Made by a program: the position numbers and the translations under genes | Shown here: positions 26,460 to 34,767 of the stretch, piece after piece | Numbering within the stretch: the stretch's first letter is position 1 | Layout: each line of letters starts with the position of its first letter | Notes under the pieces: model-generated | Databases searched by the model: none | What the model was told of the DNA's origin: nothing | The model's input: the letters and a program-made list of their open reading frames with translations, nothing else | NCBI RefSeq assembly: GCF_021354595.1 | Contig: NZ_JADWYJ010000005.1 | Location: 496,001 to 560,000 of the forward strand | Reading direction: 5' to 3' | DNA length: 64,000 bases | Source of the DNA: Maribellus sp. CM-23 | GTDB taxonomy: Bacteria; Bacteroidota; Bacteroidia; Bacteroidales; Prolixibacteraceae

Positions 26460-27734
26460 TTAGATTTCCGGCGCGTTCGCCAGCAAATATTCTTCAGCTT
26501 TTACGTTCCACAAGCCTTTTGTTTCGGCTACCAGTTTTGCCAGTTCAGCATAAAACGAGTCTGTTTTGCCCAATTCAGCAAAATCAGAAATGGCAACCAA
26601 CGGAAGGTTTTTGTGCGTGTAGATCAGTTTTTTCCCTCCCGGAATATTAGGAAGGTTCAAGGTAGTTTCAGCAACCGCATTTAATCCGCCAACGTGGGTG
26701 ATCAATCCTGCCGGATCAAGGCCTTTGCTCATCACGTCGAGTGCTTCTACCATATCGTCGTTGTTACCTCCGGAGGTTCCCACAATGTGGGTGTAAGCAT
26801 AATGAACGTTGTAGAAGTTCAGTTTTGCAGCGAATTCAGTGTCAGAAGGACCGGCAAAAAAGTTGAGACAGCCGTCGTGAGCGAGAATCGCATCGCCTTG
26901 TTCAACTACCGGAGCTACCGGAGCGAATACGAAAACATCGTTGTATCCTTCTCCTCCCGAAACGTCTTTTAGTGCTTTCACCGGATCTTCCACATTTCCT
27001 GTATTCAGGTAAATCAACTCAATGCCTTTTTCTTTCGCCCACTCCACGGGGAAAATTTCAGCGGCACGATCCAAGCGATCCTGTGCAATATCTGTAACTA
27101 CCAGGAGCGATGGTTTGCGGTCTTCGCGACTGATTACGTAATTGATGGCAGCCAATCCCATCGGACCTACACCTGCGAGGATGGCCATTTTTCCACCTTC
27201 CACAATCTCCATTTCGTGAACGTAAGAACCCGGAGTAGTGTGGTAGTTGGCATGCATCGCACCGATAACACAACTCAGAGGCTCGGATAACGACGCCGGG
27301 TAAAAGCCGGGACCGTCATAAGCCAGCAAACAATCCTGCTCGAGCACATCTTTTGGTATGATCACGTAAGTGGCATCGCCGCCAATATATTGATAAGAAT
27401 AACCGGGGGCACTTAAAATCCCTACCGGTCCGTCTTTGTAATAAATAGCCGGCTGTATCGAATATTTCTGACCCGGTTTGAATTTGTGCTGCCATTTTGC
27501 ACCTACTTCTACAATCTCTCCTGAAAATTCGTGCCCGATCATAATCGGTTCTTCTGCAATGTTATTTGGGACGCGTTTGTGGTCAGTTGCTTGTGTGGCA
27601 GCTTTGTAGCTCGACATGCAAATGCTGTCGCTTACTACTTTGGCCAGAATTTCATCGTCCTTGATCTCCGGAAGCTCAAATTCTTCCAGTCGCAGATCTT
27701 TCTTTCCGTATAATCTTACTGCTTTTGTTTTCAT
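26460..27734 (-). CDS. Zinc-binding alcohol dehydrogenase, sorbose-1-phosphate reductase-like
   Basis: This 424-residue medium-chain dehydrogenase has an N-terminal GroES-like half with the catalytic-zinc cysteine in SDSICMSSYK and IGHEFSGEIVEVG. The Rossmann half has ILAGVGPMGLAAINY (about 220). Its length and layout resemble the L-sorbose-1-phosphate reductase branch rather than simple alcohol dehydrogenases. It is the last gene of a minus-strand cluster with an HAD phosphatase, an aldolase/SDR fusion and a PHP protein, so oxidation or reduction of a sugar, polyol or sugar phosphate is likely. The exact substrate is unknown. A repeat element separates it from the HAD gene. Confidence 0.75.
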   Translation of the reverse strand: MKTKAVRLYGKKDLRLEEFELPEIKDDEILAKVVSDSICMSSYKAATQATDHKRVPNNIAEEPIMIGHEFSGEIVEVGAKWQHKFKPGQKYSIQPAIYYKDGPVGILSAPGYSYQYIGGDATYVIIPKDVLEQDCLLAYDGPGFYPASLSEPLSCVIGAMHANYHTTPGSYVHEMEIVEGGKMAILAGVGPMGLAAINYVISREDRKPSLLVVTDIAQDRLDRAAEIFPVEWAKEKGIELIYLNTGNVEDPVKALKDVSGGEGYNDVFVFAPVAPVVEQGDAILAHDGCLNFFAGPSDTEFAAKLNFYNVHYAYTHIVGTSGGNNDDMVEALDVMSKGLDPAGLITHVGGLNAVAETTLNLPNIPGGKKLIYTHKNLPLVAISDFAELGKTDSFYAELAKLVAETKGLWNVKAEEYLLANAPEI

Positions 27735-27794
27735 ATCTGTTTTTTATTTTAATTCTTTCTTTTGCCGTGACTTGAATAATTTATGGTTTTGTGA

Positions 27795-27866
27795 TTGCAC
27801 TCACCCTGATCCCGAGTGATCGGGATCGTCCCTCTCTACGCGTAGAGAGGGAGAAGAGGGAGAGTC
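27795..27866. repeat. Intergenic double-palindrome repeat element
   Basis: GATCCCGA (27808-27815) with TCGGGATC (27820-27827) is followed by a perfect 22-base palindrome, CCCTCTCTACG/CGTAGAGAGGG (27830-27851), then GGGAGA-rich sequence. Such paired palindromes look like mobile REP/MITE-like intergenic repeats. It lies between two genes of one cluster. Confidence 0.6.
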
Positions 27867-27911
27867 GGTTATCAACTTATTTTCCATTTTAATTTCAAAT
27901 CTTGCACTCCA

Positions 27912-28583
27912 TTAATATTTCGTGCTTCTTTTTACCATCTCCAATAATTCGGCAGGGCTGTTTATAAAATCAACGCAACCTGCTTCTTCCATATCTTCCA
28001 GTTTTCCGTAACCCCACGTCACACCAAGCGTTTGCATTCCGGCAGCTTTACCTGTTTTTATGTCAACATAGGAATCTCCCACAAACAGAACGTCACTGCT
28101 TTTTACGTTGAATTTCTGTGCGATCAGGTTGGCCGCAAAGGGATCCGGCTTTTTGGGGATATTATCTTGTTGACCGAATACCAGATCAGGAAGAAAATCC
28201 TTCATGTAATTTTCTACGATCGGCAGGGTTTGGCTGTGCGGTTTGTTCGTATTTACCGCAAACGGAATTTTATGTTGCTTCAGAAGCGCAAGCACTTCAT
28301 CGATTCCTTCGTACAAATGGCTTTTCACCATCAAATGTGCGAGGTAATACTCTTTGTAAGCCTGAATGAAATAATCCAGTTTTTCCGGATCACTTTTTAT
28401 GTGATCGGGAAGTGCTCTTTCAACGAGTTTGGCAGCCCCGTTTCCAATCCACGAGACATACGACTCCGTATCATGCGTTGGCAGATTCTTTTGTTCCAAA
28501 ACATGGTTGCAGGCATCTGCTATATCCACAATCGAATGCAGTAGGGTACCGTCTAAATCGAATATGATTGCGTTAAATGTCAT
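27912..28583 (-). CDS. HAD-superfamily phosphatase (phosphoglycolate phosphatase-like)
   Basis: This 223-residue hydrolase has the HAD motifs in order: FDLDGTLLHS (nucleophile Asp), NTNKPHS (motif II Thr), KKPDP (motif III Lys) and VGDSYVDIKTGKAAGM (motif IV). The cap is helical (C1 type) as in Gph/PGMB-like enzymes. The substrate is probably a small phosphate ester made by the neighbouring cluster. The ATG at 28583 follows the aldolase stop by three bases, so the two genes are surely co-transcribed. Phosphoglycolate phosphatase is the default name for this group but is not demonstrated. Confidence 0.8.
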   Translation of the reverse strand: MTFNAIIFDLDGTLLHSIVDIADACNHVLEQKNLPTHDTESYVSWIGNGAAKLVERALPDHIKSDPEKLDYFIQAYKEYYLAHLMVKSHLYEGIDEVLALLKQHKIPFAVNTNKPHSQTLPIVENYMKDFLPDLVFGQQDNIPKKPDPFAANLIAQKFNVKSSDVLFVGDSYVDIKTGKAAGMQTLGVTWGYGKLEDMEEAGCVDFINSPAELLEMVKRSTKY

Positions 28584-28586
28584 CAA

Positions 28587-30551
28587 CTAATTCAGCATAA
28601 TTTGTCCGCCACTTACCGGAATGGCCTGTCCTGTTTCATTTTCCTGGTCGATGGCGTAGAAAACCGCTTTTGCCACATCAACCGGAGAGCAACCTTTGCC
28701 TAGCGGGACTTGCGCCAGGTAAAACGCTTTCACATCGTCAACAGTTTTAGCTCCCGGAACTTTTCCTGCGTTTAAGTATTGAACAAACAATCCGTTTTCA
28801 GGATCACTCCAAAGCGGACCTTCGTAAAAGTTACCCGGGCAGATTGAATTCACCTTAATTCTATCGGGGGCCAACTCCAGCGCAAACGACTGGGTCAAAC
28901 CAATGCCGCCAAATTTTCCACCGGCGTAAGCAAAGTTCTTCTTGCTTCCGGCCAAACCCGATTTTGAATTGATCTGAATCACATCAGCATACAATGAGGC
29001 ATTGTATTTATTCTGCAATTTCATAATCGGAGTGGCTGCCTTGGTACAATAGAAATAGGCGTTATAATTGATTTTGGTAACCAAATCGAAACTTTCGGGT
29101 GTCATTTCCTCCAAACCTCCGGCACGTAAAATCCCGGCGTTGCTTACGAAAACATCCAGTCCTCCAAATTCGCAAACGGTTTGGTGCATCAGGTTTTTTA
29201 ACGATTCTTGATCGGCAACATTGGTTTGTACAAAGATGGCACGGCTGCTGTTTTTTATTTCGTTGAACGATTCGGCGGTAGCTTTCCCGACTGTTTCGTT
29301 GAGGTCGGCAACAATGATGTTTGAACCGTTTTCTTTCATTACACGGGCAATCCCTTCTCCAAATCCCTGGGCGGCACCGGTAACAATCGAAATTTTGTTT
29401 TCAACACGTCCGGCTACTGTTCCTGCCGAAACTTTACGGCGGTAATTTTCAACCTCCCAGGTATCGATAAAGTTGATCTGCTCGGGTGTCATAAAATGCT
29501 GACCACCGAACGATTCCGACAGCCAGGAAATTTTCATGGCATCTTCAAAAACTTCTTTGATGATATTTGATTGATCGGCATTGTCGCCAATCGAAAGCAT
29601 TCCGATGCCCTTAATAAACACAACCTTTGGAGCAAATCCATAATCAGCAATAAAAGCTTCATATTTTGTTTTGAAGGCTGCGATCGTTGCTTCCGGCGAA
29701 GAAACTTCTTCTATGTAAATGTATTTCGATTTGCAATAAACAATCAAATCGGGAGTGAACGGGTAATTCACTTTCTCGAACGCTTCAGCACTTGAATTGA
29801 ATTTTTCAACTAATGCCGAGTTCGTTACTTTGATCGTTTTCAAACCTTCCTGTGAAACAATGGCACGAATGGCCGGTACAACTTGTGTTACGTGTTCAGC
29901 AACCGGAAGTGCAGTTTCGTCCACGGGATCGGAGACTGCCTTTTCAATGTTGGCAATAATCCCATCGTAAATATCAATGATCTCCTGAGTGGTATCGGCA
30001 CTTACAAAAATGCCATGGTTCTGAAGTAAAATAACTTTGGGGTCGTATCCTTTTTCTGCTCTGAACGCTATGATTTTGGCTTCAACAGCTTTGAATAAAA
30101 TGTAACCGGGATCGATGTATGGAATGTAAACCGCTTCGTCGCCAAAAACAGGTTTTACGAACTCTTCTGCCTGGTTGCTGCACATGATTCCGTTAACTGC
30201 GGTTGGGTGCAGGTGAACCACAAATTTGTAGTTGATGGCATTGTGGAACGATGTTTCCACCGACGGGCGTTTGTCTTTTGTTATGGTCGCGTCTGCTAAA
30301 TCATCTTTAATCTGGCTTTCGCGTTTAAAAGGATCGGAACTGTATTCGTTTTCTGAAATTTTAGCCAGCTTGCTGCGGTCCATTACGGCAAAACCTTCTT
30401 CGCTTATGGTCGACAAAGCAAATCCGCTTGCTTTTACCCAAAGCTGATCGTCCGTTTTAAACGAAGTATTTCCTCCGCCCGCAATCACATATTCCTTTTG
30501 GCTACCGTAACTACGCGAAACTTCAATTAAATCTTTAATTCCCTGGTTCAT
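28587..30551 (-). CDS. Bifunctional class II aldolase / short-chain dehydrogenase
   Basis: This 654-residue fusion has an N-terminal class II aldolase/adducin domain (about 1-390) with metal-ligand histidines in VHLHPTAVNG and LQNHGIF. The C-terminal half is a short-chain dehydrogenase with the nucleotide loop VTGAAQGFGEG, SNAG, and the catalytic pair in FAYAGGKFGG (Tyr and Lys). The same architecture is known from rhamnulose-1-phosphate aldolase/lactaldehyde dehydrogenase proteins such as YuxG/RhaEW. It would split a sugar phosphate and oxidise or reduce the aldehyde, but no rhamnose isomerase or kinase is nearby. The 29 codons upstream of ATG 30551 translate an intergenic repeat, so they are left out. 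Confidence 0.8.
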   Translation of the reverse strand: MNQGIKDLIEVSRSYGSQKEYVIAGGGNTSFKTDDQLWVKASGFALSTISEEGFAVMDRSKLAKISENEYSSDPFKRESQIKDDLADATITKDKRPSVETSFHNAINYKFVVHLHPTAVNGIMCSNQAEEFVKPVFGDEAVYIPYIDPGYILFKAVEAKIIAFRAEKGYDPKVILLQNHGIFVSADTTQEIIDIYDGIIANIEKAVSDPVDETALPVAEHVTQVVPAIRAIVSQEGLKTIKVTNSALVEKFNSSAEAFEKVNYPFTPDLIVYCKSKYIYIEEVSSPEATIAAFKTKYEAFIADYGFAPKVVFIKGIGMLSIGDNADQSNIIKEVFEDAMKISWLSESFGGQHFMTPEQINFIDTWEVENYRRKVSAGTVAGRVENKISIVTGAAQGFGEGIARVMKENGSNIIVADLNETVGKATAESFNEIKNSSRAIFVQTNVADQESLKNLMHQTVCEFGGLDVFVSNAGILRAGGLEEMTPESFDLVTKINYNAYFYCTKAATPIMKLQNKYNASLYADVIQINSKSGLAGSKKNFAYAGGKFGGIGLTQSFALELAPDRIKVNSICPGNFYEGPLWSDPENGLFVQYLNAGKVPGAKTVDDVKAFYLAQVPLGKGCSPVDVAKAVFYAIDQENETGQAIPVSGGQIMLN

Positions 30552-30565
30552 GGTTTTTATTTCTT

Positions 30566-30650
30566 TGTGGTTCTCCGTGTCTTCTCCGTGAACTCTGTGG
30601 TAAAGTTTTTTGAACCCATAGAGTTCACCGAGTCTCACACAGAGTTTGTA
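30566..30650. repeat. Intergenic repeat with CACAGAG/TTCACGGAG words
   Basis: CTCCGTGAACTCT (30584-30596) and AGAGTTCACCGAG (30620-30632) are inverted with one mismatch. Further copies of the words lie on both sides (CTCCGTGT, CACACAGAG). This kind of ACACGGAG/CACAGAG sequence is a familiar intergenic repeat in many bacteria and fills the gap between the PHP and aldolase genes. Confidence 0.55.
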
Positions 30651-31889
30651 TTACATACTTAGAAATTTTGCAATTACTGCTTTCCCTAATTCAACAAAGG
30701 CAGCTTTTTCTTCGGTTTTGGCAATTTGTCCTTTTAAGTAGCCCTCTTTCCCGTTGGCTACCAAATACTGGTGAGCCGCCACAACAGCAGTGCCTTCGTA
30801 ATTGATCTCTTTGAGCTCTTCATCCAGATCGATACCGCCGCCACAACTTAGTTTGATCGGATCGAGTTGCGGAGTATTGTGTTCACTTCCGAAAGTAATC
30901 ACAAAGTCGTTTTGGTGGAAGAACTGTACAAAGTTCTTAAAAATGTCGAAGTTATTTCTCCCCGGGATCAACTCAATACTAAATACATTTTTGCTTTTTA
31001 GTTCGGCCAGCAGTTTTTCTTTGTCGGCTTCGTAGTCGGTGAAATTGGCGTTGCCAAAATCCAGCAAAACCGGATAACACGGAATTCCACCTGCATCAAT
31101 GATCAGTTCTTTTACTTCTTCCAGCGAAAGAAAGGCTTTCGGATCTTCCGGAACAAAAGCAGCTCCGCCTGCTTTTAACAAGTTGCCGCGTATTTCGTTT
31201 TCCAGCCCGGCTACATCATCAATGGCTGACTTTACCGCTTTTCCCTGGAAAATAGCATTGAAAAGTCTGGCTCTTCCCAAATCAGTTTCCTCTTTCTCAA
31301 AAACTGCAATCCGTATCGCCTGCGCAATGTGGCGCTCACGGAACAGGTTTTTGGCCAACCGGTTTTGTAGTTCAGTTGCATCGAATTGAAGGTCGATATC
31401 GTTTTCTGACAGGAAAACATTTAGTTTTTCCACCATTTCGTAGGTTTGGCGGTTGCTTTCGGTTTGCAGGTTGCTGATTTTTTGGGAAGAGGCTTCACTC
31501 ATTTTTGCCGGCTGACGAAGTCCTTTTCCGCTAAAATAAGTGCGGCCGGGGTTGCTGGGGTCGTTTACCCGGATGCCGGCTTGTTGCAGGTCGTTCTGTA
31601 AAGCCATAAACTCAATATTGAAAAGCGGGAAAATGTTGTGTTTTCGGGCCATCTCCGCAAATTCGTTATAGCCGTCGGTGGTATAAAAATCGTTGATGCC
31701 CAAAACCGAAACATCTTCTGTTTTTGCCATTTCAAAAGGCTGTTCAATATTCGAGAAGGCGCTGAACGAGTGCGGCGTGTGTATGTGTCCGTTAATGTTC
31801 GGGACTGCTTTGGGGGACTGTTCTTTGTACCATTTTAATAAGTCTTCCGTGTCGGGGAAGGTGGTAAATATGCTTTTTGCCTGTGTCAT
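30651..31889 (-). CDS. PHP-domain protein of unknown substrate
   Basis: This 412-residue protein has a PHP-like metal site: NGHIHTPHSFSAF (about 35-47) supplies the HxH pair, later FNIEFMAL the usual glutamate, and FGSEHNTPQLDP another histidine. PHP proteins are phosphoesterases or related hydrolases. The middle section (about 110-290) is an insertion with no recognised fold. It is first in the minus-strand cluster with the aldolase/SDR fusion, HAD phosphatase and zinc dehydrogenase, which suggests handling of a phosphorylated intermediate. The frame extends to a TTG at 31916; ATG 31889 is preferred. Confidence 0.65.
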   Translation of the reverse strand: MTQAKSIFTTFPDTEDLLKWYKEQSPKAVPNINGHIHTPHSFSAFSNIEQPFEMAKTEDVSVLGINDFYTTDGYNEFAEMARKHNIFPLFNIEFMALQNDLQQAGIRVNDPSNPGRTYFSGKGLRQPAKMSEASSQKISNLQTESNRQTYEMVEKLNVFLSENDIDLQFDATELQNRLAKNLFRERHIAQAIRIAVFEKEETDLGRARLFNAIFQGKAVKSAIDDVAGLENEIRGNLLKAGGAAFVPEDPKAFLSLEEVKELIIDAGGIPCYPVLLDFGNANFTDYEADKEKLLAELKSKNVFSIELIPGRNNFDIFKNFVQFFHQNDFVITFGSEHNTPQLDPIKLSCGGGIDLDEELKEINYEGTAVVAAHQYLVANGKEGYLKGQIAKTEEKAAFVELGKAVIAKFLSM

Positions 31890-32035
31890 ACTATTCTGAT
31901 CTGAATTTAGGTGCAAAGAAACAAAACTGCTTATTTTCAGGTGTCCTTTGGTATCCTGTTTTAAAGATTACTGGGCCGGGAAACTTTCAGGCGGCTTTTC
32001 TTGTTGTTCATTCATAAAAATAAAATCAATATCAG

Positions 32036-32413
32036 ATGAGCAGAATTATTATACTATTGTCGGCCGCGTTACTGGCGTTGGCGGTCGGATTGGGGGCTTT
32101 TGGTGCACATGCCTTAAAAACGCATCTTTCTTCCGAAATGTTACAAACCTGGGAAACGGGTGTTAAATATCACTTTTACCATGCTTTGGGCTTGTTGCTG
32201 GTGGGCGTTTTATCGTTTTTTATGCCTTCGGCTTACCTGAAATGGTCGGCTATTTTATTATTTGCCGGGATTGTTGTGTTTTCGGGTAGTTTGTATGTTT
32301 TAGCGCTTTCGGGGATTAAAATACTGGGTGCCATTACGCCAATTGGAGGCTTAAGTTTTATCGGCGGCTGGATTCTGTTGTTTTTGGCAGCCTGGAAAAA
32401 ATTTCCCGCCTGA
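32036..32413 (+). CDS. DUF423 family membrane protein
   Basis: This 125-residue integral membrane protein has four predicted hydrophobic segments. The family signature GLGAFGAHALK follows the first segment, and TGVKYHFYHALGLL starts the second. It matches the YgdD/DUF423 family in length and motif. Function is unknown for the whole family. It stands alone between the carbohydrate cluster and the peptidase gene. Confidence 0.85.
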   Translation: MSRIIILLSAALLALAVGLGAFGAHALKTHLSSEMLQTWETGVKYHFYHALGLLLVGVLSFFMPSAYLKWSAILLFAGIVVFSGSLYVLALSGIKILGAITPIGGLSFIGGWILLFLAAWKKFPA

Positions 32414-32529
32414 TAAGTTTGTTAATGTTTCGTAAATGATTTGTTAGCGTTTCTAAAAGCAGAAACCGAATGTCGCAGAAAACATATTTTTCACTACTAT
32501 TGCGTGAAATTGACCCGATTTTTTATCGT

Positions 32530-33315
32530 ATGAGAGTAATTTTTCTTTTGTTGGTGCTTCTTTTTTTTGTTGGTTTTCAGAGCAATGCACAGTATGTAAA
32601 TACTGATGAACTGGTAATTGTGCCCGGTTTGGAAGCCCCTGTTTCTTTAACTGAATACAATGTGATAAAAACGCAGGAACAGGAACAGTACAAAAGTTAC
32701 CTGGCGGGTTTTATGGTACCCGGTAACGGGGGAAAGGTGATCAGCGATTACGGTCCGCGTTCGGGAAGGATGCATTACGGCACCGATCTGAAAATGGAGC
32801 GTGGAGATACAGTTTATGCTGTTAACGACGGAAACATTACCCGATCGGGTTGGGGGAGCGGCTTTGGAAACATTATCATCATTCAGCACGCCAATAACAT
32901 CGAAACTTATTACGCCCATCTTTCAAAATTTTTGAGAAAAGAAGGAGAGTGGGTGGCCAAAGGTGAAGCAATTGCTTTGGCAGGGAGTACCGGTCGTGCA
33001 CGTGGCTCACATTTGCATTTCGAGATACGCCAGGAGGGGAGGGCTTTTGACCCGGAGCTGGTGTTTGATTTTGGAGAACAGCAAATTAGGGACGAAGCCC
33101 GGAATTTTGAAACACTTGTGGCTTTGCATCAAACCTTAAAGCCCAGGGGATATTCAAACAATGCAGCAATTCCTGAATTTTACAAGGTGCGTTCGGGTGA
33201 TTCGCTTTGGGTGATATCGCGAAAATTCAAAACCCCGATCAAAGATATTTGCCGCCTGAATAACATTTCCGAGAATTCGGTATTGCAGATCGGGCAACCT
33301 CTGAAGATGTATTAG
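32530..33315 (+). CDS. M23 metallopeptidase with C-terminal LysM domain
   Basis: This 261-residue envelope protein begins with a clear signal peptide (MRVIFLLLVLLFFVGFQSNA then Q). The LytM/M23 endopeptidase domain has the zinc ligands HYGTDL and HLHFE, with YYAHLS between them. A C-terminal LysM domain (FYKVRSGDSLWVISRKF to LQIGQPLKMY) should bind peptidoglycan. Expected role: cleavage of peptide cross-links during envelope growth or division. The frame can be extended to an ATG at 32470, but the signal peptide begins at 32530. A decayed fragment similar to its last 20 codons lies at 35713. Confidence 0.85.
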   Translation: MRVIFLLLVLLFFVGFQSNAQYVNTDELVIVPGLEAPVSLTEYNVIKTQEQEQYKSYLAGFMVPGNGGKVISDYGPRSGRMHYGTDLKMERGDTVYAVNDGNITRSGWGSGFGNIIIIQHANNIETYYAHLSKFLRKEGEWVAKGEAIALAGSTGRARGSHLHFEIRQEGRAFDPELVFDFGEQQIRDEARNFETLVALHQTLKPRGYSNNAAIPEFYKVRSGDSLWVISRKFKTPIKDICRLNNISENSVLQIGQPLKMY

Positions 33316-33473
33316 CCGGGAGTTCAATTCAAAGATCGAAGTCAACTTTTAGAAAGTATCGAGCGCATTAGGGCTTGTTTGTAAACAATCTTTCAGGTGC
33401 GTTGTGTTATCTCATTTCTTGCATAGACAAGGACTTTTAGCAATATTTTTACTTCTTTCTGCCGAAATAAAAT

Positions 33474-33481
33474 TATTTTTG
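33474..33481 (+). promoter_or_regulatory. -7 promoter element of the exosortase operon
   Basis: TATTTTTG matches TAnnTTTG and lies 31 bases before the GTG start at 33513. No TTG sits at the standard distance upstream. Confidence 0.4.
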
Positions 33482-33512
33482 GCCTTAACAGATTCAACAT
33501 AAAGATTGTCCC

Positions 33513-34106
33513 GTGAACTACAACAGAAAACATAAACACCTTAGCAAGAGCGAACAAAGATCTATCGAGCGAAAAGAACTTCTCCGCCAATTACTGCCAT
33601 TGGCAAAATCATTTGGACTATGGATGATTTTAGTTACAATTGTGGCGGTGGATTATGAAACAAACCGGTGGTTCTCCATGTTTTTTGTGCACGCGGCAAC
33701 CGATCTTTCAGTTATTCTAAGTAAAATTTTCTTTATCCCGGCTAAATATTTAATCAGCACTTCCAATGCCATTGCTACGCCGGATTTAAATTACGACATG
33801 ATTTCCATTGCGAACTACCCTTTGAAAATAGAGTTGGAATGTTCGGCCTACCATGCGTATTTTGCATTGATTGCCCTGGTTTTATTTTCGGCCTGGAAAC
33901 TAAAGGATAAATTTTTGTACGGCACTGTTATTTTGGTGGTTCTGGCGATTTTGAACAGCGCTCGGATTGTAATACTTGGTGTTATTGGTAAAATGTTTCC
34001 GGCGATATTGGATGCTATGCACGACTATATCTGGAATATTTTACTGGTGATCATACTTTGGGGACTGTGGGAATTATCCAATAAAAGACTTACAAAAACG
34101 GCATGA
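33513..34106 (+). CDS. Exosortase family protein
   Basis: This 197-residue membrane protein of the exosortase/archaeosortase family acts as a transpeptidase-like enzyme that cleaves C-terminal sorting signals. The three catalytic positions are visible: Cys110 in ECSAYHAYF, Arg151 in NSARIVILG, and His170 in MHDYIWN. Several hydrophobic segments surround them. It is shorter than proteobacterial EpsH-type exosortases and resembles the compact Bacteroidota forms. The start is GTG. The next gene overlaps the stop by ATGA, and a likely substrate with a C-terminal signal lies 0.7 kb away in convergent orientation. The subfamily cannot be named with confidence. Confidence 0.78.
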   Translation: MNYNRKHKHLSKSEQRSIERKELLRQLLPLAKSFGLWMILVTIVAVDYETNRWFSMFFVHAATDLSVILSKIFFIPAKYLISTSNAIATPDLNYDMISIANYPLKIELECSAYHAYFALIALVLFSAWKLKDKFLYGTVILVVLAILNSARIVILGVIGKMFPAILDAMHDYIWNILLVIILWGLWELSNKRLTKTA

Positions 34107-34627
34107 GACGATATTTTAGAAATACCATTTTTGTTGTTACCAGTGTTCTTTTCTACCTCCTGTGGAACAGTGGAGGAGAGGAGGTTTACGCCAAATTTCT
34201 GAAGGAAGGGGTGCAGCATTTTACCACAAAAATTTCAGCCATTGAAACGGTTTATTTGAAACAGGAGGAAACAAAGGACAAGATCATTATCTGTTTTAAA
34301 TATCCTGATCGGACAACAAAAATGACGCTGGATTACTGTATGCCAATTGTATTGTTGTTTGCCTGGCAGTTTTCTCTTTTGTTCGACTCGCGCATTACAA
34401 AAAAAACGGCCTTAAAGTTTTTTGCCATAAATTTTCTGATTGTTTTCATCCTTCAATTTCTGTTTCCTCTCTTGCTTTTCGATATCAGTAATTCAAAGGT
34501 AAAATCGGTTGGTCTTTATATTGGTTTTCAGATCTTTGGGTTTATTATCTTCTTTCTTATTCTGAAAGATTCAATTCTGATTCGACTAAAAGCACAGCAA
34601 CAGAAATACAATTCCGTGGAAAATTGA
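34103..34627 (+). CDS. Exosortase-associated membrane protein
   Basis: This 174-residue protein has an N-terminal membrane segment, an extracytoplasmic stretch (about 23-75) and three further hydrophobic segments. The start overlaps the exosortase stop by four bases, so the two are translationally coupled. No catalytic motif is recognised. Small membrane partners encoded directly after exosortases are known in Bacteroidota; assignment here rests on position and topology. Confidence 0.6.
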   Translation: MRRYFRNTIFVVTSVLFYLLWNSGGEEVYAKFLKEGVQHFTTKISAIETVYLKQEETKDKIIICFKYPDRTTKMTLDYCMPIVLLFAWQFSLLFDSRITKKTALKFFAINFLIVFILQFLFPLLLFDISNSKVKSVGLYIGFQIFGFIIFFLILKDSILIRLKAQQQKYNSVEN

Positions 34628-34662
34628 GAATTTATTTTTACTCGTATGAGAGGCCGGCATAT

Positions 34663-34712
34663 AAAAAGCTTGATAGATCTATTTCTGTTAGATTTATCAA
34701 GCTTTTTGTTTT
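34663..34712. terminator. Strong bidirectional terminator of the exosortase cassette
   Basis: The 19-base arms (34663-34681 and 34689-34707) pair fully with one G-U, around a 7-base loop. An A-run precedes and a T-run follows. It can stop both the exosortase operon and the convergent substrate gene. Confidence 0.85.
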
Positions 34713-34767
34713 AACGAGAGGGAAATAGTCGGGTCGCTGATGTTTTTCTGGGTATTTTATGGCATTT

